From Viscum album (taxonomy: Eukaryota > Streptophyta > Magnoliopsida > Santalales > Viscaceae): 64,000 nucleotides of DNA. The notes under the pieces were generated by a model. It had not been told where the DNA came from, did not search any database, and saw only the letters and a list, made by a program, of their open reading frames with translations. Shown piece by piece: positions 13,216 to 24,127 of the stretch. Position 1 is the first letter of the stretch, and each line of letters opens with the position of its first letter. The stretch lies in assembly GCA_963277665.1 (NCBI GenBank), contig OY728123.1, forward strand, positions 627,748,915 through 627,812,914, given 5' to 3'. The position numbers were made by a program, and so were the translations under genes.

Positions 13216-14747
13216 TGATGAGTCATCTCACCGAAGGTATGTTATCGGTGTCCCATATTATTTTTACCCTAGCAAGTATAGCACCACTAAGTGGTCTCCC
13301 TATAGGGAATTTAAGTAGATTATTTTATCTTATTTAACTTAATTTGTATATTTGTTTTAGCGAAGGCTGCTAAATTTTGGGTCAATTTATGTTTATTGTT
13401 TTGGATAAAAAAAGAATAATTGATTTTAAGTTTCTTTTTACGAATTTCTTAACATAATAAAAGTAAAATATGGGAAAATTTGATTTGATGTAAATAAAGA
13501 AATAAATGCATTGTGGGTATGGATTTATGAAATGTTTGATTATTAAATCAAATTGCATATGATTTTGTTTTGTTCATGATTACCCAACACTCTGGGTTCA
13601 ATTTGTAATAAAGATTCCTTGGTTCGGTAAACATTATATTTAGAGCTGAAAAGAACTGACTCCTTGGTCTGGTAGTTAGTGTTTAACATATCTTTATTTC
13701 TCTTAGTCCATTTTGAGTCGATGAATACTTCCCATGGTCCTGAAATTATTTGTCAGTATTCTTCTTTTGAATCACTAAAAATTCTGCAATTGGTCTGGTA
13801 CAAAATTTCCAATGATAAGAAGAATTGATTTAAGAATATTAAGATGTGTTTATTAGAAAAAAAATTCATATCTACATAATTAAATTTACAACTCAACATC
13901 TCCCACAACCCCAACTCACTGGGTATTTAGTTACACATGGAGGTAACAAAAAATGCAAGACTCTTGATACATGATGTGATCATGCTTGAAACATCGAGGT
14001 GAAAATGATTTTTCGGTAGACGGTGGAATGACAGTAGTACAATGCCATAGAGTCTCTCCTTTGGAACTTCAACCCTTTTCTCCACACAACAACACAACAC
14101 CCTTCTTTGGTTTGGAGGCCAAGGCCTCCTTTTATTGAAAAAATATGTACATGGAATGTGGAAAACTTACACACTGTGTACTGTTGTCAATGTCATTGTG
14201 CCTTTATTTTCTCCACTGGTAGGCAGCCAAACATGACGTCTTTGACTTGGAACATGGCGCCTCCTGGTAGGTGAATTTAAACGGCATGTAGAGCCACCAT
14301 ACATGATGTGTATCCTCATTTTTCGGTCATCAACTTATTCTAGAAGTGTATCCATGACATGTATTTGTGGAACACAGCATGTCCCCTTCATCCGCCACAT
14401 GGGCGTGTAGACTCTTCTCTTCCACAAACTGCTTCTAGAATAGTATACATGACGTGTATACTGGGAACACGACATGTACCTGCTTCTGGTTACTTCGGCA
14501 TGTACTTTTTCTGGTCAACCCATGTCTGAACTTGAATGTATCAGGCATGTATATAAGTACATTCCATGTAGTTGTAAATTTTTTCATAGTTCATCCCAGT
14601 TTTATGATTTTGGCCATAAACCTCCTGGAAATGAACATGATCACCAAAATCAAAGAATTTTTTACCTAAGAAGTAGGTAATTTTTGAAAACATGTTCTTA
14701 TTTTTCAATAGAGTATATGAAAATGATTATAAAAATTGGGTGCATCA
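13216..14747 (-). repeat. 3' LTR of the Athila-type element
   Basis: 1,532 bp, TG start (TGATGAGTCATC on plus) and CA end (TGCATCA). It aligns end to end with 22,589-24,122: CACCGAAGGTATGTTATCG, the TTACCCTAGCA stretch, CTCCTTGGTCTGGTAGTTAG and CCTTCTTTGGTTTGGAGGCC occur in both copies at matching offsets. The TATA position is changed here (minus strand AATAAAAGG at 14,128-14,136). Confidence 0.88.
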
Positions 14748-14767
14748 AACTCCCACATACTTCCCCA
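14748..14767 (-). other. Polypurine tract beside the 3' LTR
   Basis: On the minus strand a mostly purine run (TGGGGAAGTATGTGGGAGTT) ends exactly where the LTR begins with TGATGC. This is where plus-strand DNA synthesis of an LTR element is primed. Confidence 0.6.
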
Positions 14768-16080
14768 TTTGTTTTCCCTCAGGAAAATCTCAACATCTAA
14801 TTAAAAGAGTCTATATTTTAAAAGGAAGTAATTCAGTGAATAATAAATGTAAATAATAAGTTATAGGATAATTGTTTTTTAAAAAGAAAACAAAACAGTT
14901 TTAATACAAGATATATTCTAATCGTGCCTCATATATAATTTCAATTTAACTACTTTCATACTCTTTTAACACATGTTTCAAACATTCATAAATATGCAAT
15001 CCACATGATTATTTACATCACCAATAACATATACACACTCAAGATGTTTCTAATCAGAGTTATGATCAATCTAATATATATACACTCAATCCATATTTTT
15101 CCTAGAAATCTAGTTCTCCACTTCATAAAAAATATCTTACAAAAATCATGAGGGATTTTTATTAAGGATCAGAGGTTTCTGTGGCTAAATTTTGGTAGGT
15201 AAATATGTGAAAATAACTATGAGGCTCGAAATAGGAGGCTAAATTATTTAAATAAAAATGCATGATATTAAAAATTAAGCTCGATGTACAAATGTCCTCA
15301 ACAATCTCAAATGATCCCACCATGTCCTTTAGTTGAGTAAGAAGGTTTCACAAACCAACAAGTGAGTATAAGGTCCATTTGTTTGTACCCTCTTTTTTAA
15401 TAAAGGGGACCTCTCATAAATTCCATGAATAATTTTTTGTAACCCTTTTTTCCTGAATGATCAAAAGGCTTTCCCCCATACTTAATTTATGGATAATTCA
15501 CGAAATTAGGCCATGTGTTACAAATCCCTTTTTTTAGATCAAATGAATAATCATGAAAAATCATAAAAGAATTTGGGTAGGAAGGGAAATAGGATTGTGT
15601 TATGGCTTACTATAAAGTATATTCATGGTCTCTAAGGGCTTCAGGAAGATAAAATGTACTGTTGGTCACAATATGAAGAGGTTTAAACAACTTAATGCCT
15701 CAATCATTTTAATGTAACTCAATTATTCCTTATGTTTTGAAAAGAAAACATGAAAATTATTCTAGTTAGGTATATTCTATGAATATCTCAAGATAATGGG
15801 TATTAGAAAGTATATGACAAAGTGTTTAGAATACCACTTAGGAGTGGAAAAAAACAAACACACAATCATGTAATGAATTGAAAATAATTTATCAGTCCAA
15901 TTGATGTAATTATCCAAGGATTATAAGTTGCAATTTAAATTATATTAGAAATCATGTTATAATACCTTAAGAACCAAAATAAGCATGCAATTTCTAAAAA
16001 TTTACCCTTTCAGCTTTCTTATTTACAAATATGATTAACCAAAAATATTTTCAAATTGTCCAACATATATTCTAATATTG
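14768..16080 (-). other. Non-coding 3' internal region of the Athila-type element
   Basis: AT-rich sequence between the downstream gene and the purine tract. No coding text was recognised. It is part of the retroelement by position only. Confidence 0.5.
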
Positions 16081-16439
16081 ATGTCTCCTAGAATCTGAAA
16101 AGGGAAAATACTATAGAGGTCGAGAGATTCCCCCACCCATACTTAATAACGCACACGGTCCACCATGTTCCCAAAAAGAGGAACAAGGCAAGGATGGGAC
16201 ACAATATTTGACCAGAACGAGGGGAAATAAGGAAAGAAGTAGATGAAGAAATAAAAGTAAAAAATGGAAAAAAGAATACTCCCCTCATGGATAGGAATAG
16301 GAAAATATAATGTGATGTAAATGTGCAGCCCAAAATGTGCAAAAGTTCCTGTGAGGGGGGAAAGAAAGAGAACACTGTATGCATACAAAATAGACATAGG
16401 AACAAGAGATCACAAAAATATATATACAATTAAAAGAAT
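16081..16439 (-). other. Region after the ORF-1-like gene, with an internal G-rich tract
   Basis: The minus strand carries TGGGAACATGGTGG and, a little downstream, GGGTGGGGGAATCTC (16,138-16,124). A similar 'GGGACAATGT ... GTGGGGG' pair is, from memory, a common landmark at the 3' end of plant Athila/Tat coding regions. Open frames here are hydrophobic and low in complexity and are not called as genes. Confidence 0.4.
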
Positions 16440-18115
16440 GTGACCCAAAAACCAGAAAGGGGGTTCCCTCAGAAGATGAATCATCCAGTACCGTACCAGC
16501 TGGGAGAGAAGGCTCGGGAGCCGTGGAAACTGGCGGCTCGGAATCTGCACCAGGAAGGGAAGATGCAGAAAGTAGGAGCCGCAGGTGCTGGACTCGGTAT
16601 ATGAAGTGCAACATCCCCCCTTGGACCATCATCATTAGTGGCATCAGTAGTAGTAGTAGTAGTAGCAGTTGGGCCCACTGTAGATTGGAGAATGGAATTA
16701 GTGGCCAGTGAAGTAAAGTGTGGTGGAGCTGCAGGACAAGGACCAGGAACTAAGGCATAGGCTGGTGGAGGGGGTAGTGGAATACCAAGATTCTTAAGAA
16801 TAAGCTCTAACATCTGATCCTTGAGGTCCTCATAGCTATCGATATGAACCAAGTGTTGCCCCATCAAATCGAGGCGGAGGAAAAGAATGATACCTTCTGT
16901 GGGTGTGGGGGTCGGTGGGGATGGTGGTGGTATCGAAGAAGGAAGGCTAGAAGAATTGGGGTCAGTAGAAGGGGGTGGGGAGGGGAAGCTAAAGGGGGTG
17001 GGGAAGGAGGAGGAGGTGCAACGACTGGTGCAGGAGGGTCAATAGGTGGGCTTTGTAGAGCCTGGGCAAGGACGTAGGCAGCCCCAGCTTCCGGACCAAT
17101 GTCATGTGAATAATAATTAGATAGTCCATCCGCTGGGGTGAACCTAACAAGTCATGGGGTAGAGAATGCTCAAAAACCCCAAGATGGTGGCCAAGGAGAG
17201 TGGCATAAAACCCGTCATTAAGTTTTCCCAGATGACCTTTAAACATGGAAGGAAAGTAGGAGACGACGAGGTAAGAGAGGTCTGGGTAGTCTTGCCAGAT
17301 GACAGAGGTAAGTAGATCCATGTCACGACCGGTCATGACCCCCATATCTTAATGGCAGGGGAATAGAATGGCGGTAAAGAATCGTTGGGTAAAACAGAGG
17401 ATGGGGTCAGTGGTAAGGGTACTATTTTGTGAGGTATGGGTGTAGTGGTGGTCAGGATCAGCAATCTCCCTCCACATAGTATTGATATCTGATCGCTCGG
17501 GCCTGATTAGGGTAGAAATAGGGGTTTGGGTGATTGGATGAAGGAGGAAACCACACCCTCGGACGAACATGGTCAAGGTAAGGGAAAAACCTCGACCGCC
17601 TAGCTAGAAGAGAACCACTGGAACTGCATCACCTGGTGTCTCCGGGTACTCAACCCCATCGAACTCGAACGAGGTATAAAAATCCAAAAATAAATCATGA
17701 AAAATAGGAGTGCTGACCTAGAATATCGAAACTAAGGGAGTATGGCTGAGATGATCCTACAACTCTCCCCTGATACCATGATGGTGTGGGACGCTGTTGT
17801 TATGGTAGCGGCCACTCAACAGAATCATGCGGCGAGAGGAGTGCGGGATGCTGTCATGTGCCAAGTCGGTGACCGGGAACACCTTTCAAAGGTTGGGAAC
17901 ACCTGTACTTCCAGGTATAGGTGGAGGTGTAGCTGTAGGAGCTGGCTCTGGGGGTGGATCTGCTATAGTAGATGAAGGCACGTTGGATGATGCGGTCGAT
18001 GTGGGGCCAGCAGCTACTGAAGGGGGCATAGGAAGTGCAGAAGAGTGTGGGGAAGTATTGATGGTTCTTAGAGGCTTCATAAGGGGTGTAAGGATGGCCA
18101 ACGGAGGGAGCTCAT
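16440..18115 (-). pseudogene. ATHILA ORF-1-like protein gene, broken
   Basis: Read from 18,115 downward on minus, the N-terminus is rich in Pro, Ser, Ala and Thr (18,101-17,886, for example DPPPEPAPTATPPP). Next comes FDGVEYPETPG near 17,665, then F-stop-LGGRGFSLTLTMFVRGCGF (about 17,595-17,545), which fits the WxLGGxxFxLTLxEFxRAxGF pattern of this family. A tract FTQRFFTAIL...TGRDMDLL (about 17,380-17,310) follows, corresponding to the LRYLxRLxAHTxxGRxxSTGVVTxRDxxFLW pattern. A segment YFPSMF...GGxIT-like ends near 17,170. The C-terminal part (16,867-16,481) is Pro/Ala/Thr-rich with a poly-Thr run from an (AGT)n microsatellite at 16,645-16,665. The role of this protein in plant elements is unknown. 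Stops and at least two frameshifts break it. Confidence 0.6.
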
Positions 18116-18299
18116 AGAATGGAGCATCTGGTTCGGGCTATGTAAGAGGGCGGATTCGTATCCGACGTTAAATGGGACTCTCTTCCTCAGTGGTAGAGGT
18201 GGGCCTCTTTCCTCAAGAAGGATCTCAGTATTACATAACCTGAAATAGAAATAAGAACCAAACTAAAGAAAAATAAAAGAAAAGATAACAAAGAAAACG

Positions 18300-18800
18300 T
18301 GATGAAACTGAAAAATAAAAGTACACGGCGTGTACATCCATAGTACACGGCGTGTAGTGAATCCTATGTAGCATCTAGTGTTCTCTTGATAAACATGCCA
18401 GGGGAGCAAAAGAGAATCCTGGAAATGTTACACAGCATGTACCGGACATACAGGACATGTTCATTCAAACTGTAAATGGTCATGTATTATTAAAGACATG
18501 GCCACGTTGTTACACGGTGTATACCGAACACACATGCTGTGTATGTGAACATGGGGTGCGACGTCGTGTGAAGTGTTACACACGAATTGGAAAAAATAAA
18601 TTTCATTCCAGGCGTGTACCTAACACATGCCATGTAGACCAAAATGGTGTGTGAGCCTGTGTGGAAAAAGAAACCCGAGGACGATGGGGAATGGTACATG
18701 GTGTGTACCCAACATACACACCATGTATATTCAAATTGTGAAGTAATTTGTGTGTGGTCATGTACAAAAGTACACGAAATGTGTTCTTCATTTCGTGGCC
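18300..18800. repeat. Cluster of ACACGGCGTGT-type palindromes
   Basis: About ten near-palindromic sites related to TACACGGCGTGTA lie here, for example at 18,322, 18,345, 18,431, 18,513, 18,612 and 18,695-18,727. Many come in pairs about 20-25 bp apart. The same motif recurs in both LTRs (14,280-14,560; 23,680-23,950) and in the 19-20 kb array. The function is unknown. Conserved spacing suggests paired protein-binding sites or RNA hairpins; C-to-T changes blur many copies. Confidence 0.65.
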
Positions 18801-19056
18801 ATGTATCGTTGAATCCAAACAGTCAATGGATCCAGAAGTCACCCTAAACGCTTCTAATAACTTGAAAGAGAGGTTGTTGATGGGAATTCTTTGACCAAGG
18901 ATTGCAATTCCAGAGAAATTAGAACCTGAAACAAAAAAAATCGACGTATTTGAGCTTAAGGGGGCCGAGTGTCCTATTGGGGAAGTAAATGGGAAGGAGG
19001 TAGGCTCTAAACAACAGGGCCTGAAGCCAGATGGCCAAAGCTTATATAGCCAAGTT

Positions 19057-20020
19057 ACACGGCGTGTACATCAAGAATACATGTTATGTATCTCTTTTTT
19101 AAACATATATATATATATATTTATAATTATTGCAATAAACTATATAATAATTAATATTAATAATTATAATAGTAAAATTAAATATATATATATATATATA
19201 TATACATAATTTAAAAATAAAACTATACAAAAATGTATATGTAAATACACGTCGTGTGTTCTAAAATTGTAAAAAGAGAAGTACAACCTTTGGTCTAGTG
19301 CTAGGGGTGAGATTCGAACCGGCGATCGGCCGTTCCGAACAGAAGCCCACAACCACTGGAGCGAAGGATGTACAACTACACTAATTTCTCATTTATATAT
19401 AGTTATTTAATACATCCTATACTAAACGGGGTGAAGAAAATGCATGACATGTGGTTTTTAATTATTCAAGAAGTGGATGAATCATGAAGATTACCCGAGG
19501 TTGAACACAAGACATTTGGAACCAGGGCTGAGACTTTGCCAATCTTCAATCTTCAACCACAGGAATTACATTATATGAAAAATTTCATATTTAGTGTGTA
19601 AAAATATGGTAGACATGACGTATATCGAAAGACACGCCGTGTGGTTTTATTAAAAGGGTAAATGATTGAAATGGGGCGGTTTTCAGGATTCGAACTCGGG
19701 ACTTTTGGAACCAGGTCACGATTCTAGCCAATCGATCCATCCCCATCATTGGTTTTCTTATAAGTATATATATATATATATAGGAACTTTACTTCACACA
19801 CCATGTTAGAAAATATAAAAAGGGGGAATCTTGTGCTAAAGGTAGGGTGGGATGATTCGAATCGGGGACGGCTCAGATAAACACCAGTGAGCTTACCATT
19901 GGGACAGGCATCATCCATGTTTACTAATTTGTTAATATATATATATATTTATAATAGCTAGAAAAATGGAAATTAAAATATACACATCATGTGTATAGGT
20001 GGTACACGGCATGTTTCCTC
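19057..20020. repeat. Modular tandem repeat of about 185 bp (dyad + tRNA-like box + TA run)
   Basis: Dyads of the ACACGNCGTGT type recur near 19,057, 19,246, 19,443, 19,622, 19,798 and 19,979, so spacing is 176-197 bp. Between successive dyads lies a block resembling the T-arm of a tRNA on the minus strand (GATTCGAACC-like on plus at 19,310, 19,500, 19,687 and 19,853), often followed by GGAACCAG or an ACCA(C/G)TG word. A (TA)n run is present in several units (19,103-19,123, 19,181-19,203, 19,765-19,782, 19,935-19,949). Five units are visible, strongly diverged. They occupy the place where RT and integrase would be in a complete Athila-type element. Confidence 0.6.
19280..19370 (-). other. tRNA-like segment (best of four), not a functional tRNA
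   Basis: The minus strand contains GGTTCGAATCTC, close to the pol III B box GGTTCGANTCC, and upstream a TCCAGTGGTTGTGGGC stretch similar to a D-arm. I could not build a full cloverleaf with paired acceptor ends. It is one of the diverged repeat modules in this retroelement. Confidence 0.35.
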
Positions 20021-20219
20021 TTCGTTGCCTCCGAGGAAGAGCCTTTGTTTTAGGTCGATGGCTCGATCTACTTACCTCATTTACCTGAGGTATATGGAAG
20101 ATAATGGTCCCAATAGTAGCTACCCTAGCCATCTAATAATTGTAAGTTCCCTAGCTCTTCATCAACTGGAATGTCCGGAATGATAATGCTAACAAAAATA
20201 AAAGAACATACCAGATATT

Positions 20220-20811
20220 CCACTAAGTGATTATCTATGTTAGTTATCACATAACATCTCTCATGATCGGGCAACGATTCATGTTTGACAGCCTTGAAGA
20301 CATTGTTAGAGACTCTCTCGTCTCCTACCTAGAAAATCAACTCCACTTAGTGTACATCAATGAGTGCCTTCCCAGTTGCTAATAATGGCCTTCCCAACAT
20401 GAGAGGTTCCTCTTGGTCATCCTTTATGTTGAGGATGATGAATAAGTATGGAGGATAAGCCTACCCACTTTGAAGAGTACGTCCTCCAGTAATCCCTTCA
20501 AATTTTTGATGGATCGATCATCAAGTTGAAGTTTTACATGGGTAGGTGTCAAGTCATTGAGCCTAGATTATTGAAAAATCCAATGGGAATGAGGTTCACA
20601 TTTGCCCCTATGTCATATAGTTCCTTCCCACACTCGCATGGTCCAATGATACAAGGAATAGTGAAACTAACTGGATCCTAGAGTTTTGGAGGAATGGAAT
20701 GTTGCAGGGCTAGAGAACACTCCTTGTCGAGGGAAATAGTGCCCAGATCATCCATCATTCTTATGTAGGAGAGTATTTCATTCATGAATTTGGAAGAAGT
20801 GGGAATTCTCT
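20220..20811 (-). pseudogene. Athila-type aspartic protease remnant
   Basis: The minus strand continues from gag with SFTIPCIIGPC and then DIGANVNLIP (about 20,617-20,590), the counterpart of the active-site motif DLGASINLMP; the catalytic Asp is kept and the following residue changed (Ile for Leu). Further on, PLMLGRPLLATGKALIDVH (about 20,405-20,349) matches the conserved ILGRPFLATGRALIDV end of the Athila protease domain. At least three stops or shifts lie between the two motifs, so it is inactive. In living elements this protease cuts the Gag-Pol polyprotein. Where RT should follow, the text changes to the repeat array at 20,020 and below. Confidence 0.78.
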
Positions 20812-22297
20812 CTAGTGCCTCTGAAATGTAATATTTTTGTGCAGCTTCTTGAACACGTCCATGAATTTTCTAAATTGGTGGTCCAACTTTATTTTCTTCA
20901 ATATCTCTTGGAAGGGTAAGGCAAGTTCAAAGGGTTTGACGACATCCTTCCATTTATTTGGATTAGCCTCCTTCGGTGGTATTTTGGATGAGGAGGGACC
21001 AATATTGGTACCTTCTTCATCAACAGGGAGTGTTGATGCACTTGGCTGTGCTGGATGGTTCTTTTGGAGCTCTTTTCTGCTCCGGATCATGACAACATGG
21101 GCCTCCTCCCTTGGATTATTTTTTGTGTTTTCCCGATCCTGTATTTTGTTGATCATGCCATGTATGATTATGGTACTAGTAGTACTGGTTTGGCCCCTGA
21201 TTTTGTGCAACATAACATATCGCTCTTGTAGATGGGCCTCGAACAGAACCTGTGCATTCTCCCATGATGTTGTTATCCCCACATTTTCGACACGCTGGAT
21301 GATTTTTTTCATGTACTTGGGACGTGCCCTTCAGATTTAGTGCGTAGATCTTCTTGGACACAGCGTCCAATAGGGCAGCTAGCATGGTAGTTGCATCAAT
21401 GTTATGCATACCTTATTTTTGTGTGCCCTGCTCGAAATTCTACTATAAGTTGTTAGTAGACTTGTCTTCCTGTAGTTCGAAGAGTTCTTCGGGTGACTTC
21501 CTCATTACCGTACATCCAGCAGCGGCATATACCACATACTTTTTATTAGTCATCAGACCTCTGTAGATGTTTTGGACTTGAATCCAAAGTGGAAATATGT
21601 GGTGTGGGAATTTGCACAACTTCTCCCTGAAGTGCTCCCATGATTCGTATAATGATTCAGCATCATGCTATTGGAAGTTGTGGATCTTGTTTCGCAACGT
21701 CACCGTCTTCGGGGGTAGGAAATATTTGGATTGTAATGTATGGGCTAGATCATCCCAAGTGAGGATGGATCATCGCTTCAATCCTTTAATACAGTCTTTC
21801 TCTTTATCCCTAAGAGTGAGGGAGAAAAGGAGAAGATAAATGGAGTCGGTGGACACTTCGTGGTAGCATAATGGGTCACAGACCTCCAGAAAATTGGAGA
21901 GTTGGGCATTGGGATCCACGCTGGGCAGGCTGCCAAATAGAATGGTGTTCTGGATCAGCTACATGATAGCAGGCTTGATCTCGAAGTGTTGAGCCTACAC
22001 CGGTGGAAAGAATATGACCTTGTCAGCTCCATGAATCGATGGCAGTTTGTACTCAATGAGAGTACTGTGTGGAGGTGTTAGTTGAGGAAGGTTAATCGGA
22101 ATGAATTTTTGGTCCTGAGGGGCGTCTAACGACCCATGACTTTGGTTGAAATATTGCATCCACTATGGTTGGAATTATCGGAGCTGCTAAGGGTTTTGGT
22201 TTTCATCTAGTCTTAACTGTTGTCCAGCTCCTTTTCCAGCAGCTGGATTATCTTCCTCATTTTGTGCCAGTAGAGTGGATTTTTTGTGTTCTACCAT
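20812..22297 (-). pseudogene. Athila-type gag polyprotein remnant
   Basis: A candidate start is the ATG at 22,297. In order on minus: FEIKPAIM-LIQNTI near 21,985, DPNAQLSNFLEVCD near 21,890 (family: DPxxHLxxFLEICDT), a LTLRDKEKDCIK stretch near 21,810, LTWDDLA...KYFLPPKTVTLRNKI near 21,750-21,680, ESLYESWEHFREKLCKFPHH near 21,655-21,600, and a VVYAAAGCTVMRKSPEE-like stretch near 21,530. A zinc-finger-like C-x2-C-x7-C (CRKCGDNNIMGEC) is near 21,285. The C-terminal PFELALPFQEILKK...FRKFMDVFKKLHKNI segment near 20,930-20,830 matches the Athila gag-protease junction. These features assign the lineage well. Several stops break the frame; the longest open stretch is 166 codons (21,312-20,812). Confidence 0.82.
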
Positions 22298-22566
22298 TAG
22301 ATATCTTTGGTGCCTCAAAAATATTTGTTCGATCTTCAGGTCAGTTGGGAAAAACCCTAAGGACTTAGTGTTCTTGGAAAGTGTGAGGTGACCGCTCAGA
22401 AACCTAAAGGCCTAAACAAAACAAAACAAAAACCCAAGCGTAAATGAGGAGAAAAAAGATAAACATCAATGAGAATAGAAAATAGAATTTTGTGATTTAT
22501 GTTTTTTATTTTCAATAAAATTTGATTCAAATTTAATTAAAACAAGAATAAAATTAACTCTATGCT

Positions 22567-22583
22567 CCACGACAACAGTTCCA
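22567..22583 (-). other. Primer binding site, tRNA-Asp type
   Basis: The minus strand reads TGGAACTGTTGTCGTGG, five bases after the LTR end. Against TGGCGCCGTTGCCGGGG, the site complementary to plant tRNA-Asp used by Athila elements, 12 of 17 bases match. Three of the five changes are transitions. This fixes the orientation of the element. Confidence 0.75.
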
Positions 22584-22588
22584 AAATT

Positions 22589-24122
22589 TGGTGACTCGTT
22601 TCACCGAAGGTATGTTATCGTTGTCCCAAATTGTTTTTACCCTAGCATGTATAGCACCAGTTACGGGCCGATCCCCATGGAATTTATGATGTTTATTTTA
22701 TCTTTCTTAACATAATTTGTGTTTTTGTTTTTTGCGAATTCTGTTGAATTTTGATTCAATTTTTTTTGATTGTTTTGGATACAAAAAGAATAATTGGTTT
22801 TATGTTTATTTTAACAAATTTCTTAACATAATAAAAGTAAAATACGAGTAAATTGGTTTTGATGTAAATAATGAATGAACTGCGTTGGGGTTATGGATTT
22901 ATGAGATGTTTTATTATTAAATCAAATTTCTTATTAGGTTTTTCTGGTCATGATTACCCAACACACTGGGTTCAATTTTTAATAAAGTTTCCTTTGTCCG
23001 GTAAACATTGTATTTAGAGCTGAAGAAACTAACTCCTTGGTCTGGTAGTTAGTGTTTAATAGATCTTTATTTGGATTAGTCCATTTTGAGTTTATGAATA
23101 CTTCCAATGGTCATGAAATTATTTTTCGGTATTCGTATTTTATATCCATAAAAATTCTTCCCTTGGTCTAGTACATAATTTCTAGAGATAAGATGATGTT
23201 ATTTAAGAATAAGAAGAAGAGTTTATTAGGAAAATAAAATTCATAACTACCTAATCTAAAATACTACTCATAATTTCCCACAACCCCAACACACTGGGTG
23301 TTTAGATACACATGTAGGTAAAGAAAAACGTGAGAATCTTGATACCTTATGTGATCACGCTTGAAAATTCGAGGTGAAAATGATTCTTCAGTAGATGGTG
23401 GAATGACTGTAGTACGAAGACAGAACATCTCTCATTCGGAACTTCATCGCTTTTCTCCACACAACACTAGAACACCCTTCTTTGGTTTGGAGGCCAAGGC
23501 ATCCTTTTATAGAAAAAATATTAAATGGCGTGTGGAAAAAGTACACACTGAGTACAGTTTTCAATGTGTTTTTTACTTCATTTTGTCCACTCGTAGGTGT
23601 CCCAACACACCATCTTTGAATTGGAACATGGAACCTTCTGGTAGGTGAATTTACACAGCATTTAGAGCCACCGTAAAATGTGTGTAGTCTCATTTTTCTG
23701 TCACCAAATGCTTCTAGAAGTGTATCTAGGGTGAGTATCTGTGGAACAAAGTGTGTCCCCTTCAGCTGGCCACTTCGGTGTGTAGACTCTTCTCGTCCAC
23801 CAACTAGTCCTAAAATAGTATACATGACGTCTATAGTGGGAACACAACATGTACATGCTTCTAGTTACATGGGCATGTACTTGTTCTGGTCAACCAATCT
23901 TTGAACGTGAATGTACACATCGTGTATATAAGTACACACCGTGTAGTTGTAAATTTTGGCCCAGTTCTTCCCCATTTTGTGTATTTGGCCACTAACCACC
24001 TGGAAATGAAGATGATCACCAAAATCAATGTATTTGTTCCCTAACCAGTTGTTAATTTCTGTAAACATGTTCTTATTATTCAATAGAGTATACGAAAATG
24101 TATATAAACATTAGGAGCATCA
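22589..24122 (-). repeat. 5' LTR of the Athila-type element
   Basis: 1,534 bp, TG start (TGGTGACTCG on plus) and CA end (GCATCA), pairing with 13,216-14,747. Being upstream in the minus orientation, it would supply the promoter. It contains several ACACCGTGTA/TACATGACGT-type dyads at its upper end (23,680-23,950). Flanked by the PBS inside and CATTA outside. Confidence 0.88.
23503..23511 (-). promoter_or_regulatory. LTR TATA box
   Basis: Minus strand TATAAAAGG, a consensus plant TATA box, about 600 bp into the LTR. It is followed by a GGCCTCC-containing stretch where transcription would start about 30 bp downstream. The other LTR has AATAAAAGG at the equivalent site. Confidence 0.55.
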
Positions 24123-24127
24123 CATTA
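24123..24127. repeat. Target-site duplication, right copy (CATTA)
   Basis: Identical to 13,211-13,215 and directly adjacent to the LTR end. Confidence 0.85.

Larger units (their letters stand above)
13216..24122 (-). mobile_element. Athila-type LTR retrotransposon lacking RT, RNase H and integrase
   Basis: A 10.9-kb element in minus orientation, bounded by two LTRs with TG...CA ends and a CATTA target-site duplication. Minus-strand order: 5' LTR (24,122-22,589), PBS for tRNA-Asp (22,583-22,567), gag, protease, a non-coding repeat array (20,020-18,300), an ATHILA ORF-1-like gene (18,115-16,440), a purine tract and the 3' LTR (14,747-13,216). No reverse transcriptase, RNase H or integrase text is visible between protease and the downstream gene; about 2 kb of dyads and modular repeats lie there instead. 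The two LTRs differ at very roughly one position in six in stretches compared by eye, so the insertion is old, and all genes carry stops. Copies of this design would need an autonomous relative to transpose. Confidence 0.88.

Noticed and set aside
16088..16429. Hydrophobic 113-codon minus frame, possible envelope-like membrane segment
   Set aside because: Rich in F and S from a T-rich strand, overlaps other frames, and lies after the end of the ORF-1-like gene; composition explains it.
19280..19930. Four functional tRNA genes on the minus strand
   Set aside because: Only the T-arm-like box is convincing; acceptor and anticodon arms do not pair, and the copies are modules of a diverged repeat.
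20837..21340. 167-codon plus-strand frame
   Set aside because: Shadow of the minus-strand gag, which carries the recognisable Athila motifs.
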